DNA from: Thiohalocapsa sp963695445
GTDB taxonomy: Bacteria; Pseudomonadota; Gammaproteobacteria; Chromatiales; Chromatiaceae
NCBI GenBank assembly: GCA_963695445.1
Contig: CAVOGV010000011.1
Location: forward strand, 39,270 to 103,269
Direction of reading: 5' to 3'
DNA: 64,000 nt
Position numbers and translations under genes: made by a program. Shown here in pieces: positions 54,470-63,412 of this stretch (position 1 is the stretch's first letter; each line of letters starts with the position of its first letter). Under the pieces are notes generated by a model, which was given only the letters and a program-made list of their open reading frames with translations, was not told where the DNA came from and searched no databases.

Positions 54470-54712
54470 CTATTTGACAACCAGGTTGTTCTCCACCGAT
54501 GTCACACCCTGGTTACTTTGCGCCACTTCCGCCGCCCGCTCGAGACTGAGCTGTGAATCGACGGTCCCGCTCAGCGTCACCACGCCGTCGGTGGTGGTCA
54601 CGCCAATCTGCAAGACCTTCAGCGCCGGCTCCGCCAGGATTTCGGCCTTGATCTTGGCGGTGATCACCGAGTCTTGCAGGTAGATCCCGGCTGTTTCCGC
54701 CTTCTCGTCCAT
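54470..54712 (-). CDS. BON-domain protein
   Basis: 80 residues, a single BON domain: YLQDSVITAKIKAEILAEPA, VLQIGVTTTDGVVTLSGTVD and SLERAAEVAQSNQGVTSVEN. No signal peptide seen from this start; ends NNLVVK. OsmY-type domains bind membranes or lipids under osmotic stress. Palindrome 35 bases upstream. Confidence 0.8.
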   Translation of the reverse strand: MDEKAETAGIYLQDSVITAKIKAEILAEPALKVLQIGVTTTDGVVTLSGTVDSQLSLERAAEVAQSNQGVTSVENNLVVK

Positions 54713-55130
54713 GGACTCCTTGGTCGCCTCGAGCTGATTACCCGCTCTGTACGCTACCGAACGGAATTTATGCGAGATCCGGCCTATGCTGGTGGCTGTC
54801 GTGACGGACCGATCGATCCACCGCGATGGCTGTCAGGCAGCCCTTGCCTTCCAGCCGTCCATTTTCTCCGCGACCGGCAGGACATGAACATGCAGAAGAG
54901 ACAGCGCACGCGACAAAACCTCCTCTTGATGACGCTTGATGACGGCCGCCGTCTCGCTGATCTCGATCGGGAGCCAGGCGCTGGCGGCGACGGCGGAAGA
55001 CCTCAATCACGACGCCACTCGGGCGTTGCAGCGCTTATGTCATCTCGATCGACGCACCAGCGCGCTGTATTGATGCGCTTTGCCGTCGGCTGCCGAGCCG
55101 GCATCAGTTCTTGGCGTTGGTGGCCGGCGG
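54713..55130. other. Non-coding stretch with one regulon palindrome
   Basis: Contains site 9 at 54747-54764. The remaining part shows no gene. Confidence 0.4.
54747..54764. promoter_or_regulatory. Stress-regulon palindrome, site 9
   Basis: CTGTACG-CTAC-CGAACGG, 35 bases upstream of the BON gene (minus). Confidence 0.55.
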
Positions 55131-55766
55131 TCACGCGCTCAGCCGGCAGAATGGGCTACCGCACCGATCCGACGATCGCGGCCGCTTGGCGATGCGGATG
55201 ATTTCCCGCGCGATCGCTTCCGGCGACAGGATGAAATCGATACACCCACTCGCGATGGCGCTCTCCGGCATGTCTGGCTGCCCTGCGGTGTCCGGAGCCT
55301 GCGCGATGGTGATGCCGCCGATGTCTTTGATCCCGCACAGCGCCGCGGCCCCATCGCCATCGTAGCCGGAGACGATGACTGCGATCAGTTGGCCGTTCCA
55401 GTTCTGGGTGAGGGAACGCAGAAAGACCGTGATGACATCGGGCCATCCGCGCGGTTTCGAGATCGGTTTGAGACGGAACACGCCGTCGAGCACATGCAAA
55501 TCCCGCTGTGCCGGGATGATGAAGACCTGATTGGGCGCGATGAGCAAACGGTCCGTGATCAGTTGCACCGGCATCTTGGTGTGAGAGGGGAGAATCTCGT
55601 GGAGATGGGTCGCGACGATGCGCAGGTGATTCACGATGACGATTGCCACACCCATGTTGTCCGGCAAATGCTGGAGCAACCGGAGATAGGCGTCGAGGCC
55701 ACCGGCCGAGCCGCCGACACAGACGATCGGGAAATCGGTCACGGCAGGGCTGGCGTTCATGGGCAA
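55131..55766 (-). CDS. Stand-alone CheB-type methylesterase
   Basis: 211 residues. Catalytic Ser in CVGGSAGGLDAYLRLLQHLP, His in IVIVNHLRIVATHLHEILPS, Asp in VSGYDGDGAAALCGIKDIGG. No receiver domain, as in the CheB part of the fusion at 19592. No chemotaxis receptors or CheR nearby, so a non-chemotactic role such as stress sensing is possible. Confidence 0.83.
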   Translation of the reverse strand: MPMNASPAVTDFPIVCVGGSAGGLDAYLRLLQHLPDNMGVAIVIVNHLRIVATHLHEILPSHTKMPVQLITDRLLIAPNQVFIIPAQRDLHVLDGVFRLKPISKPRGWPDVITVFLRSLTQNWNGQLIAVIVSGYDGDGAAALCGIKDIGGITIAQAPDTAGQPDMPESAIASGCIDFILSPEAIAREIIRIAKRPRSSDRCGSPFCRLSA

Positions 55767-56049
55767 TCCTCTGTTTCAGCTGTATCAAACAGCGCTCCAT
55801 CGGGATCGACGTCGGCTGCATTCACTGGTGCAGCGCACCGGTCGCGGAGGGGAGGCTAGACTGAGACTGTAGCAGACGGCGGGTTTCGACAAACAGGCAC
55901 TGAGATTGGCCGGGCGGGACGTCATGATCGCCCAATCTGGTGATTAGCCTAGCCCCGTCGGAGCGCTCATCTGCATAACCAGTACGACAACGGCAGCCAG
56001 GCCGATTCTGTCAAACCGCCCGCGGTCCAATCACGGAGTCACCACCAGA

Positions 56050-56742
56050 ATGCGCTATCACACCGAACGCCACCGCACTGACCGCATCGGCTGGCTGCGT
56101 GCCGCCGTGCTCGGCGCGAACGACGGCATCGTCTCGACCGCCAGTCTTGTGCTTGGCGTGGCAGCGGCGAGTGCCAGTCACCATGACATCCTGCTGACCG
56201 GCGTGGCGGGGCTGGTCGCTGGGGCCATGTCGATGGCCGCCGGCGAATACGTGTCGGTCCATTCTCAAGCGGACACCGAGGGTGCCGACCTCGAGCGCGA
56301 GCGCACTGAGCTCGAACAGAATCCCCCTGCGGAGCGGCGCGAACTGGCGGCCATCTATGTCGCCCGGGGGCTTGAGCCGGACCTGGCGCGGCAGGTGGCC
56401 GAGCAACTGATGGCACACGACGCACTGGGTGCCCACGCGCGCGACGAGCTCGGCATCTCCGCGACCCTCAGCGCGCGGCCGATTCAGGCGGCTTTGGCCT
56501 CGGCAGCCAGCTTCGCGGTCGGTGCGGCGTTGCCGCTGGGGGTGGCGGCGTTGACATCCGGGCCAATCCTGATGCCCTGGGTGGCGGGCATGGCACTGAT
56601 CTTCTTGGCGCTTTTGGGCACCATCGCCGCGCGAGTCGGCGGTGCACCCCTGCTGCGGGGCGCCTGGCGCGTTACGTTTTGGGGGGCACTGGCGATGGCG
56701 ATCACCGCGGGTGTCGGCGCCTGGTTTGGCGCAGCCGTTTGA
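56050..56742 (+). CDS. VIT1/CCC1-family iron/manganese transporter
   Basis: 230 residues. WLRAAVLGANDGIVSTASLV, GLVAGAMSMAAGEYVSVHSQ and the cytosolic metal-binding helices (ERERTELEQNPPAERREL, ALGAHARDELG) are typical; helices PILMPWVAGMALIFLALLGT and WGALAMAITAGVGAWFGAAV complete it. The last codons and stop fall inside the 45-base block that also opens the N-ATPase duplication at 24498, so this is probably the original setting of that boundary. Confidence 0.87.
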   Translation: MRYHTERHRTDRIGWLRAAVLGANDGIVSTASLVLGVAAASASHHDILLTGVAGLVAGAMSMAAGEYVSVHSQADTEGADLERERTELEQNPPAERRELAAIYVARGLEPDLARQVAEQLMAHDALGAHARDELGISATLSARPIQAALASAASFAVGAALPLGVAALTSGPILMPWVAGMALIFLALLGTIAARVGGAPLLRGAWRVTFWGALAMAITAGVGAWFGAAV

Positions 56743-56769
56743 GCCCCCGATTAGATGTGTGCAGGGGTT
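56725..56769 (+). repeat. Left boundary block of N-ATPase duplication, copy 2
   Basis: 45 bases matching 24498-24542 with two mismatches; includes the end of the VIT gene. Confidence 0.7.
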
Positions 56770-56815
56770 ACCCGCCCTCGGCGGTCATCGGCATCGGCAC
56801 GTCCATCAGGGTGCT

Positions 56816-56878
56816 TATGTGCGGCACCGTACCGACAGCCAGCGTCATTGCGCCCATAAAGACAGTGTCGCAATGGTT
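56816..56878 (+). promoter_or_regulatory. Conserved leader with inverted repeat, copy 2
   Basis: Near-identical to 24659-24722, with CATTGCG-N16-CGCAATG at 56846-56875. Conservation against diverged flanks suggests function. Confidence 0.5.
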
Positions 56879-56955
56879 CCGTTGGGCGCTGCCAGTTGAG
56901 CGTTTGGGCCCCTTGCGGAGCAAGCATCGCACCAAATCCTGATTGGAGTTTGACC

Positions 56956-57380
56956 ATGAAACACATGAGCCTTCGCAAGACATTAAGCAGCGGCCTATTC
57001 CTCGTCGGAACGATCCTGGCCGCCGGCGCATTCGCCCAACCGCAACAAGGCGCCTACGGTCCGGGCTCCGGCATGGGTCCCGGCATGATGGGTGGCTCCG
57101 GCCCTGGATACGGAGCGTTCGCGGTACGGTCCGGGCTCCGGCATGGGTCCCGGCATGATGAATGGCTACGGCCCTGGCTACGGTCAAGGTCCGCGCTCCG
57201 GCATGGGCCCCGGCATGATGGATGGCTACGGCCCTGGATACGGTCAAGGTCCGCGCTCCGGCATGGGCCCCGGCATGATGGACGGCTACGGTCCTGGATA
57301 CGGTCAGGTCCGCGCTCCGGCATGGGTCCCGGCACGATGGGGGTTACGGTCCGCGCTCCGGTTTCAATCGGACAAGATAA
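56956..57380 (+). CDS. Secreted Gly/Pro/Met-rich 20-residue repeat protein, copy 2 (three indels)
   Basis: Same signal peptide (MKHMSLRKTLSSGLFLVGTI) and repeat unit as the gene at 24798. Compared with copy 1, two bases are missing near 57115, one near 57307 (GGTCAGGTC) and one G near 57342, so the frame is broken three times. Either these are sequence errors in a repetitive region or this copy is decaying. About five repeat units. Confidence 0.6.
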
Positions 57381-57419
57381 CGTCATGCGTCGCCTGAGGC
57401 GCGAGTAGCGGGAGTCGGC

Positions 57420-58905
57420 ATGGGCCAGAGCACGGACGCAGAGGCACGGACCAGAGCACCCTTTCAGCCAATCGCGGCCTGGTCGTCGCGGTGCGCGGCA
57501 GCGTCGTGGATCTGCGCTTCGATGCGCATCTGCCGCCGATCTATCGGCTGCTGCGCGCGGGGTCGGAAGGCCAGATCCGCATCGAGGTGCTGACGCAGTT
57601 GGATGCCCAGCATGTGCGCGGAATCGCCCTGACACCGACGCAGGGGCTCGCGCGCGGCATGGGGTGGAGGACAGCGGCGGGCCGCTGATGGCGCCGGTGG
57701 GCAAAGGCATCCTCGGGCGCATGTTCGACGTGTTCGGCAACGCCATCGATCGCCAGCCGCCGCCCACCGATATCCAGTGGCGCTCCGTGCATAACGCCCC
57801 GCCAGCCCTGGCGCGGCGCTCCACCCAGTCCGAGGTCTTCGAGACCGGGATCAAGCTCATCGATGTGCTGGTCCCGCTGGAGCGCGGCGGCAAGGCGGGG
57901 CTGTTCGGCGGGGCGGGCGTGGGCAAGACCGTGCTGCTCACCGAGATGATCCACAACATGATCGGGCATCACGCCGGCGTCAGCCTCTTTTGCGGCATCG
58001 GCGAGCGCTGCCGCGAAGGCGAGGAGCTCTACCGCGAGATGAAGGACGCCGGCGTCCTGCCGAACATGGTGATGGTCTTCGGCCAGATGAACGAGCCGCC
58101 GGGCAGCCGCTTTCGCGTCGGCCATGCGGCGCTGACGATGGCCGAGTATTTTCGCGACGACGAGCAGCGCGACGTGCTGCTGCTGATCGACAATATCTTC
58201 CGCTTCATCCAGGCCGGCATGGAGGTCTCCGGCCTCATGGGTCAGATGCCCTCGCGCCTGGGCTATCAGCCGACCATGGGCACCGAGTTGTCGGGGCTGG
58301 AGGAGCGCATCGCCAACACCGATGCCGGCGCCATCACCTCCATCCAGGCGGTCTATGTGCCGGCGGACGATTTCACCGACCCGGCCGCGGTGCATACCTT
58401 CTCGCATCTCTCCGCCTCCATCGTGCTCTCGCGCAAACGCGCTGGCGAAGGGCTGTATCCGGCCATCGACCCGCTGCAATCGAGCTCGCGGATGGCCACG
58501 CCGGGCATCGTCGGCGAGCGGCATTACGCGCTGGCGCAGGAGATCCGGCGCACCCTCGCTCAATATGCGGAGCTGAAGGACATCATCGCCATGCTCGGCC
58601 TGGAGCAGCTCTCGCCGGAGGATCGCAACCTGGTCGCCCGCGCCCGCCGGCTGGAACGCTTTCTCACCCAGCCCTTTTTCACCACCGAGCGCTTTACTGG
58701 CCTGACCGGCAAGCTTGTCAGCCTGGCCGATGCGCTCGACGGCTGCGAGCGTATCTTGAACGATGAATTCAAGGACGTGCCCGAGGGTGCGCTTTATATG
58801 ATTGGGGTGGTGGATGAGGCGAAGGCGAAGGCGAAGGACAACAAGGACAACAAGGACAACAAGGACAACAAGGACAAGAATAAGGACAAGGAGAAGACGG
58901 CATGA
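57420..58905 (+). CDS. atpD: N-ATPase beta subunit, copy 2 (two frameshifts in the first 240 bases)
   Basis: By comparison with copy 1 the gene starts at 57420; two extra bases occur between 57435 and 57465 and one T is missing at about 57662 (CATGGGGTGG against CATGTGGGTGG). From 57664 on, the frame is intact and nearly identical to copy 1: GGAGVGKTVLLTEMIHNM, DVLLLIDNIFRF. The C-terminal tail is a longer Lys-Asp-Asn repeat (KDNKDNKDNKDNKDKNK). If the indels are real this copy could start only from an internal codon. Confidence 0.82.
58819..58899 (+). repeat. AAGGACAAC 9-base tandem repeat coding the AtpD tail, copy 2
   Basis: Four perfect or near-perfect AAGGACAAC units followed by AAGGACAAG variants. 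Longer than in copy 1, consistent with repeat-number change since duplication. Confidence 0.75.
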
Positions 58906-59291
58906 ATCTGAAGGTTTTGTTGCCGTTTCGCGTCTTTGTCGAGGTCGCCGAGGTGATGCGCATCGTCGCCGAGACGCCGAATGGTTCCTTCGGGATTCTG
59001 CCGCACCGATTGGACGGTGTCGCGGCGCTGGCGCCTGGGATCCTGATCTACGAAACCGAGGCCGAGGGCGAGGTCTACCTGGCCATGGATGCCGGGGTGC
59101 TGGTCAAGACTGGGGCTGAGGTGCTGGTGTCCGTGCGCCGCGCGATCCGCGGCACCGACCTCGGCCAATTGCGCGCCACGGTGGAACAGGAGTTTCTGAT
59201 CCTGGATGAGCACGAGCAGGAGATGCGCGCGGTGATGGCAAAGCTGGAATCCGGATTTCTGCACCGTTTCGTGAGTCTGCAACATGAATGA
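58902..59291 (+). CDS. atpC: N-ATPase epsilon subunit, copy 2
   Basis: 129 residues, same length as copy 1 with scattered substitutions (GSFGILPHRLDG, LILDEHEQEMRAVMAKLES). ATGA overlap with atpD is kept. Confidence 0.9.
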   Translation: MNLKVLLPFRVFVEVAEVMRIVAETPNGSFGILPHRLDGVAALAPGILIYETEAEGEVYLAMDAGVLVKTGAEVLVSVRRAIRGTDLGQLRATVEQEFLILDEHEQEMRAVMAKLESGFLHRFVSLQHE

Positions 59292-59634
59292 GCCTCCTGA
59301 CAGAAAGTCCTCCGACGCTGGCTCGGACAGGGCCCCGACCCTCGCCGGACAGGTCGGCGACAAGGCCGCGCGCAAGCTCAAGGCACGTCGCAACCCCACG
59401 CCGGGGGTCTGGTTCGGCCTCGGCATGATGGGGCTGATCGGCTGGTCGGTGGTGGTGCCGACGCTGCTCGGCGCGGCGCTGGGTCTGTGGCTCGACGAGC
59501 AGCATCCGGGCACCCATTCCTGGACGCTGGCGCTGCTGGTGGCCGGGCTCACGCTCGGCTGTTTCAATGCCTGGCATTGGGTCGCCAAGGAAGATCGGGC
59601 GATGCGCGAAGAGCAGGAGGATGGCGATGAATGA
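59284..59634 (+). CDS. atpQ: N-ATPase AtpQ membrane protein, copy 2
   Basis: 116 residues, two membrane helices as in copy 1; the N-terminal hydrophilic part differs slightly (SSDAGSDRAPTLAGQVGDKA). Overlaps atpC by 8 bases. Confidence 0.85.
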   Translation: MNEPPDRKSSDAGSDRAPTLAGQVGDKAARKLKARRNPTPGVWFGLGMMGLIGWSVVVPTLLGAALGLWLDEQHPGTHSWTLALLVAGLTLGCFNAWHWVAKEDRAMREEQEDGDE

Positions 59635-59974
59635 GACCGCTGAGCCCATTGTTGGAACTGGTGCTGGAACTGGTGCTGGCGGGGTCGCGGGCCTGGTGCT
59701 CGGGGCGGTCTTCTTCGGCGGCCTCTGGTGGACGCTGCGCAAGAGCCTCAAGTCCCCGCGGCCTGCGCTGTGGATTCTGGGCAGCCTGCTGGCGCGGATG
59801 AGCCTGCTTCTGGTCGGCTTGTATCTGGTCTCCGACGGCCATTGGCAACGCCTGCTGGCCGGTCTCGTCGGCGTCATCTGCGCGCGTTTTCTCGTCCTGC
59901 GACTCACCGGCCCAGCCGATCCGACCATCAGACCGTCGCGAAGGAGGTCCAGCCATGCGCCTGAGCCCCGATGA
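59627..59974 (+). CDS. atpR: N-ATPase AtpR membrane protein, copy 2
   Basis: 115 residues. The first 20 residues (MNETAEPIVGTGAGTGAGGV) differ from copy 1, having gained Gly/Thr repeats, while the three membrane helices and the RMSLLLVGLYLVSDGHWQRL segment are conserved. Overlaps atpQ by 8 and atpB by 20 bases. Confidence 0.85.
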   Translation: MNETAEPIVGTGAGTGAGGVAGLVLGAVFFGGLWWTLRKSLKSPRPALWILGSLLARMSLLLVGLYLVSDGHWQRLLAGLVGVICARFLVLRLTGPADPTIRPSRRRSSHAPEPR

Positions 59975-60650
59975 GATCATCTTCTGGGAGTACGGGTTGA
60001 TCAAGCTCAACGCGACCATCGTCTTCACCTGGGCGCTGATGCTCGTGCTGGTGGTCGGCTCGCTCCTCATCACCTACAAGCTATCCAGGGACCTCACCCG
60101 TTCGCGCTGGCAGAACCTGCTGGAGATCCTCGTCACCGGCATCGAAAAGCAGATCGCGGAGGTCGGCCTGCGCGACGCGCGCACCTATCTCGGCTTTCTC
60201 GGCACCCTGTTTCTGTTCGTCGCCGCGGCCAGCCTGGCCACCATCATCCCCGGCTATGAGCCGCCGACGGGCTCGCTCTCGACCACGACGGCGCTGGCGC
60301 TGTGCGTGCTGGTGGCCGTGCCCTTCTTCGGCATCGCGGACCAGGGACTCGGCGGCTATCTCAAGTCCTACATGGAGCCGACCTTCATGATGCTGCCGTT
60401 CAACATCATCAGCGAGGTCTCGCGCACCCTGGCCCTGGCGGTGCGGCTGTTCGGCAACATGATGAGCGGGGCGATGATCATCGCCATCCTGCTCACCATC
60501 ACACCCTTCATTTTTCCGATCCTCATGACGGCGCTCGGACTGCTCACCGGCCTGGTGCAGGCGTACATCTTCAGCATCCTGGCCGCGGTGTATATCGCCG
60601 CTGCCACGCGCACGCGCAAGGCCAAGCCGCAGTCGGCACCCAACCCATGA
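59955..60650 (+). CDS. atpB: N-ATPase a subunit, copy 2
   Basis: 231 residues; almost identical to copy 1 through the Arg-bearing helix LALAVRLFGNMMSGAMI, then ends TRKAKPQSAPNP. This shorter C-terminus leaves a 31-base gap with its own ribosome site (GAGGAC) before atpE and is probably the ancestral form. Confidence 0.92.
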   Translation: MRLSPDEIIFWEYGLIKLNATIVFTWALMLVLVVGSLLITYKLSRDLTRSRWQNLLEILVTGIEKQIAEVGLRDARTYLGFLGTLFLFVAAASLATIIPGYEPPTGSLSTTTALALCVLVAVPFFGIADQGLGGYLKSYMEPTFMMLPFNIISEVSRTLALAVRLFGNMMSGAMIIAILLTITPFIFPILMTALGLLTGLVQAYIFSILAAVYIAAATRTRKAKPQSAPNP

Positions 60651-60681
60651 GATCACTCATCCAACCACCCGAGGACATACC

Positions 60682-60963
60682 ATGGAAAGTTTGACCCTGA
60701 TCGCGGTGATCTCGATCGTCATGGCCGGCCTCACCACCGGCTTCGGCACCATGGGACCGGCGCTCGCGGAAGGCCGAGCGGTGGCGACCGCACTGACGGC
60801 GCTGGCGCAGCAACCCGACGCCTCGGCCACCATCACCCGCACCCTGTTCGTCGGTCTGGCGATGATCGAGTCCACGGCCATCTACTGCTTCGTGGTCTCG
60901 ATGATCCTGATCTTCGCCAACCCGTTCTGGAACCTCGCCATCGCCCAGGTCGCCGGGAAGTAG
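60682..60963 (+). CDS. atpE: N-ATPase c subunit, Na+ type, copy 2
   Basis: 93 residues, differing from copy 1 at only a handful of positions (MESLTLIAVISIVMAG; CFVVSMIL). Glu30, Glu63, Ser64, Thr65 and Tyr68 are all kept, so both operons should encode Na+-binding rings. Confidence 0.93.
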   Translation: MESLTLIAVISIVMAGLTTGFGTMGPALAEGRAVATALTALAQQPDASATITRTLFVGLAMIESTAIYCFVVSMILIFANPFWNLAIAQVAGK

Positions 60964-60966
60964 GCC

Positions 60967-61743
60967 ATGCTCATCGACTGGTTCACCGTCGGCGCGCAGG
61001 TGATCAACTTTCTGGTCCTGGTGTGGTTGCTGAAGCGCTTTCTGTATCGCCCGATCCTCGACGCCATCGACGCGCGCGAGCAGCGAATCGCCGCGGAGCT
61101 GGCGGACGCCGACGCGAAACGCGCCGAGGCCAAGCAAGAGCGCGAGACCTTCCAGCACAAGAACCAGGAGTTCGACCAGCAGCGCGCGGCGCTCCTTGCC
61201 CAAGCCACGGACGCGGCGAAGGCCGAGCGCGAGCGTCTGCTCGATGAGGCCCGGCAGGCCGCCGACGCCTTGCGTACCAAGCGGCAGGAGGCGTTGCGCC
61301 AGGAGGCCGATCAGCTCAATGAGGCCCTTCGGCACCGAGCTCAGCAGGAGGTCTTCGCGATTGCGCGCAAGACGCTGAAGGATCTCGCCGGGGCGAGTCT
61401 GGAAGAGCGTCTGGTCGCGGTGTTCATCGAGCGCCTGCGGGCAATGGATGGCAAGGCGCACGCCGTGCTCGCCGAGGCACTGAAGACGGCGTCCGACCCG
61501 GTGCGGGTGCGCAGCGCGTTTGAGCTGTCCGCGGCGCAGCGGGCGGCGATTCAGGAGGCGCTCAACAGCGCTTTTGCAACTGAGGTTCCGGTCCAGTTCG
61601 ACGCTGGGCCGGATCTGGTTGGCGGGATCGAGTTGACCGTGAATGGTCAACAGATCGGCTGGAGCATTGCGGATTATCTGAGGTCGCTGGAGCAGGGGGT
61701 TGGGGATCTGCTCAAGGAGCAGCGTGGTACTCTCAAAAACTGA
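60967..61743 (+). CDS. atpF: N-ATPase b subunit (long form), copy 2
   Basis: 258 residues, same length as copy 1. Conserved membrane anchor and coiled coil; most substitutions lie in the C-terminal delta-like part (GPDLVGGIELTVNGQQIGWS). Followed by atpA after 29 bases with no insertion, defining the empty site. Confidence 0.92.
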   Translation: MLIDWFTVGAQVINFLVLVWLLKRFLYRPILDAIDAREQRIAAELADADAKRAEAKQERETFQHKNQEFDQQRAALLAQATDAAKAERERLLDEARQAADALRTKRQEALRQEADQLNEALRHRAQQEVFAIARKTLKDLAGASLEERLVAVFIERLRAMDGKAHAVLAEALKTASDPVRVRSAFELSAAQRAAIQEALNSAFATEVPVQFDAGPDLVGGIELTVNGQQIGWSIADYLRSLEQGVGDLLKEQRGTLKN

Positions 61744-61772
61744 ATGACTTCAAACCCATAAAGCCCCAACCC

Positions 61773-63329
61773 ATGCCACAACCCCTCCAAACCCTCTTCG
61801 ACCAAACCTTTGCCGCCATCGGCCAGGCAAGAGACAGCTTCACGCCTCAACTCAAGCCCCACGAGATCGGCACCATCGCCAGCGTCTCCACCGGCATCGC
61901 CAAGGTCTCCGGTCTGCCCAGCGTCGGCTTCGAGGAACTGCTCGCGTTTCCCGGCGAGGTGTTCGGCATCGCCTTCAACCTGGACGCGGACGAGATCGGC
62001 GTCGTGCTGCTCGGCGACTACTGGCAATTGCACGCCGGCGATGCGGTCGAGCGCACCGGCCGGGTCATGGACGTGGCGGTCGGCGATGGCCTGCTGGGGC
62101 GCGTGATCGACCCGCTGGGACGACCGCTCGATGGCCTGGGGCCGCTGTCCACCAGCAAGCGCTTGCCGATCGAACGCCCCGCCACGGCCATCATGGACCG
62201 CGCGCCGGTCACCGTTCCGCTGCAGACGGGGCTCAAGGTCATCGACGCCTTGATCCCGATCGGGCGCGGCCAGCGCGAGCTGATCCTCGGTGATCGCCAG
62301 ACCGGCAAGACGGCCATTGCGATCGACACCATCCTCAACCAGCGCGGCAAGGATGTCCTGTGCGTCTATTGCGCCATCGGCCAGCGCGCGTCCGCCATCG
62401 CCAAGACGCTGGCGACCTTGCGGGAACAGGGCGCGCTGGACTACACCCTGGTCGTCGTGACCGAGGGCAACGACTCGCCGGGGCTCACCTACATCGCCCC
62501 CTATGCCGCGACCAGCATCGCCGAGCATTTCATGGAGCAAGGCCGCGATGTGCTGATCGTCTATGACGACCTCACCCACCATGCCCGCGCCTATCGCGAG
62601 CTGTCGCTGTTGCTGCGCCGCCCGCCCGGTCGCGAGGCCTTCCCCGGCGATATCTTCTACATCCACTCGCGCCTGCTGGAGCGCGCCACGCACCTGCGCA
62701 AAGACCTTGGCGGGGGCTCGCTCACCGCGCTGCCCATCATCGAGACCGAGGCGCAGAACCTCTCCGCCTACATCCCGACCAATCTCATCTCCATCACCGA
62801 CGGGCAGATCTACCTCTCGCCGTCGCTGTTCGAATTGGGCGTGCTGCCCGCGGTCGATGTCGGCCAATCCGTCTCGCGCGTCGGCGGCAAGGCGCAGCGG
62901 GCCGCCTACCGCGCGGTGGCGGGCGATCTGAAGCTGGCCTATGCGCAGTTCGAGGAGCTCGAGACCTTCGCCCGCTTCGGTGCCCGCGTGGATGAAGACA
63001 CCCGCCAGCGCATCGCGCATGGGCGGCGCATCCGCGCCTGTCTCAAGCAGCCGGAATTCGCCCCGGTGTCCATGCCCGCGCAGATCGCCATCCTGCTGGC
63101 CCTGACCGCCGGGCTCTTCGACGCGGTGCCGCTTGAGCGGATGCCCGACGCCGAGCAGGCGGTGCAGGAGGCGGCGGCGGAGATCCCGGAGGATCTGATC
63201 GAACGCTTGGTGACCGCCGATTCTCTGAGCGATGCGGATCGTCAGACCATCGTCGAGATCGGGCGCGGGGCGCTCGCCGGGTTCCAGCCCCAGCCTGACT
63301 CTGAGCCCGAGCCCGAGCCCGAAGGGTAG
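61773..63329 (+). CDS. atpA: N-ATPase alpha subunit, copy 2
   Basis: 518 residues, uninterrupted. MPQPLQTLFDQTFAAIGQAR start; Walker A GDRQTGKTAIAID; YRELSLLLRRPPGREAFPGD. Ends with a native Pro-Glu tail (PQPDSEPEPEPEG). This copy shows that copy 1 has an extra C near its start and a replaced C-terminus. Confidence 0.94.
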   Translation: MPQPLQTLFDQTFAAIGQARDSFTPQLKPHEIGTIASVSTGIAKVSGLPSVGFEELLAFPGEVFGIAFNLDADEIGVVLLGDYWQLHAGDAVERTGRVMDVAVGDGLLGRVIDPLGRPLDGLGPLSTSKRLPIERPATAIMDRAPVTVPLQTGLKVIDALIPIGRGQRELILGDRQTGKTAIAIDTILNQRGKDVLCVYCAIGQRASAIAKTLATLREQGALDYTLVVVTEGNDSPGLTYIAPYAATSIAEHFMEQGRDVLIVYDDLTHHARAYRELSLLLRRPPGREAFPGDIFYIHSRLLERATHLRKDLGGGSLTALPIIETEAQNLSAYIPTNLISITDGQIYLSPSLFELGVLPAVDVGQSVSRVGGKAQRAAYRAVAGDLKLAYAQFEELETFARFGARVDEDTRQRIAHGRRIRACLKQPEFAPVSMPAQIAILLALTAGLFDAVPLERMPDAEQAVQEAAAEIPEDLIERLVTADSLSDADRQTIVEIGRGALAGFQPQPDSEPEPEPEG

Positions 63330-63412
63330 CGCGACTGGATGGCGACGGAATCCAGGCTAAGCTTAAAGCAGCAGGCGCACGCGCCGGCGACATCACGAAA
63401 GGATCGCAGAGC

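Noticed and set aside
57040..57360. Regular 60-base repeats that could suggest a CRISPR array
   Set aside because: Repeats are contiguous and coding (20-residue units) with no unique spacers.
24498..63350. Duplicated N-ATPase region as an assembly artefact
   Set aside because: The copies differ by many substitutions, by a 0.9-kb insertion and in both flanks, so a simple collapsed or repeated contig does not explain them; a strain mixture remains possible and is noted.
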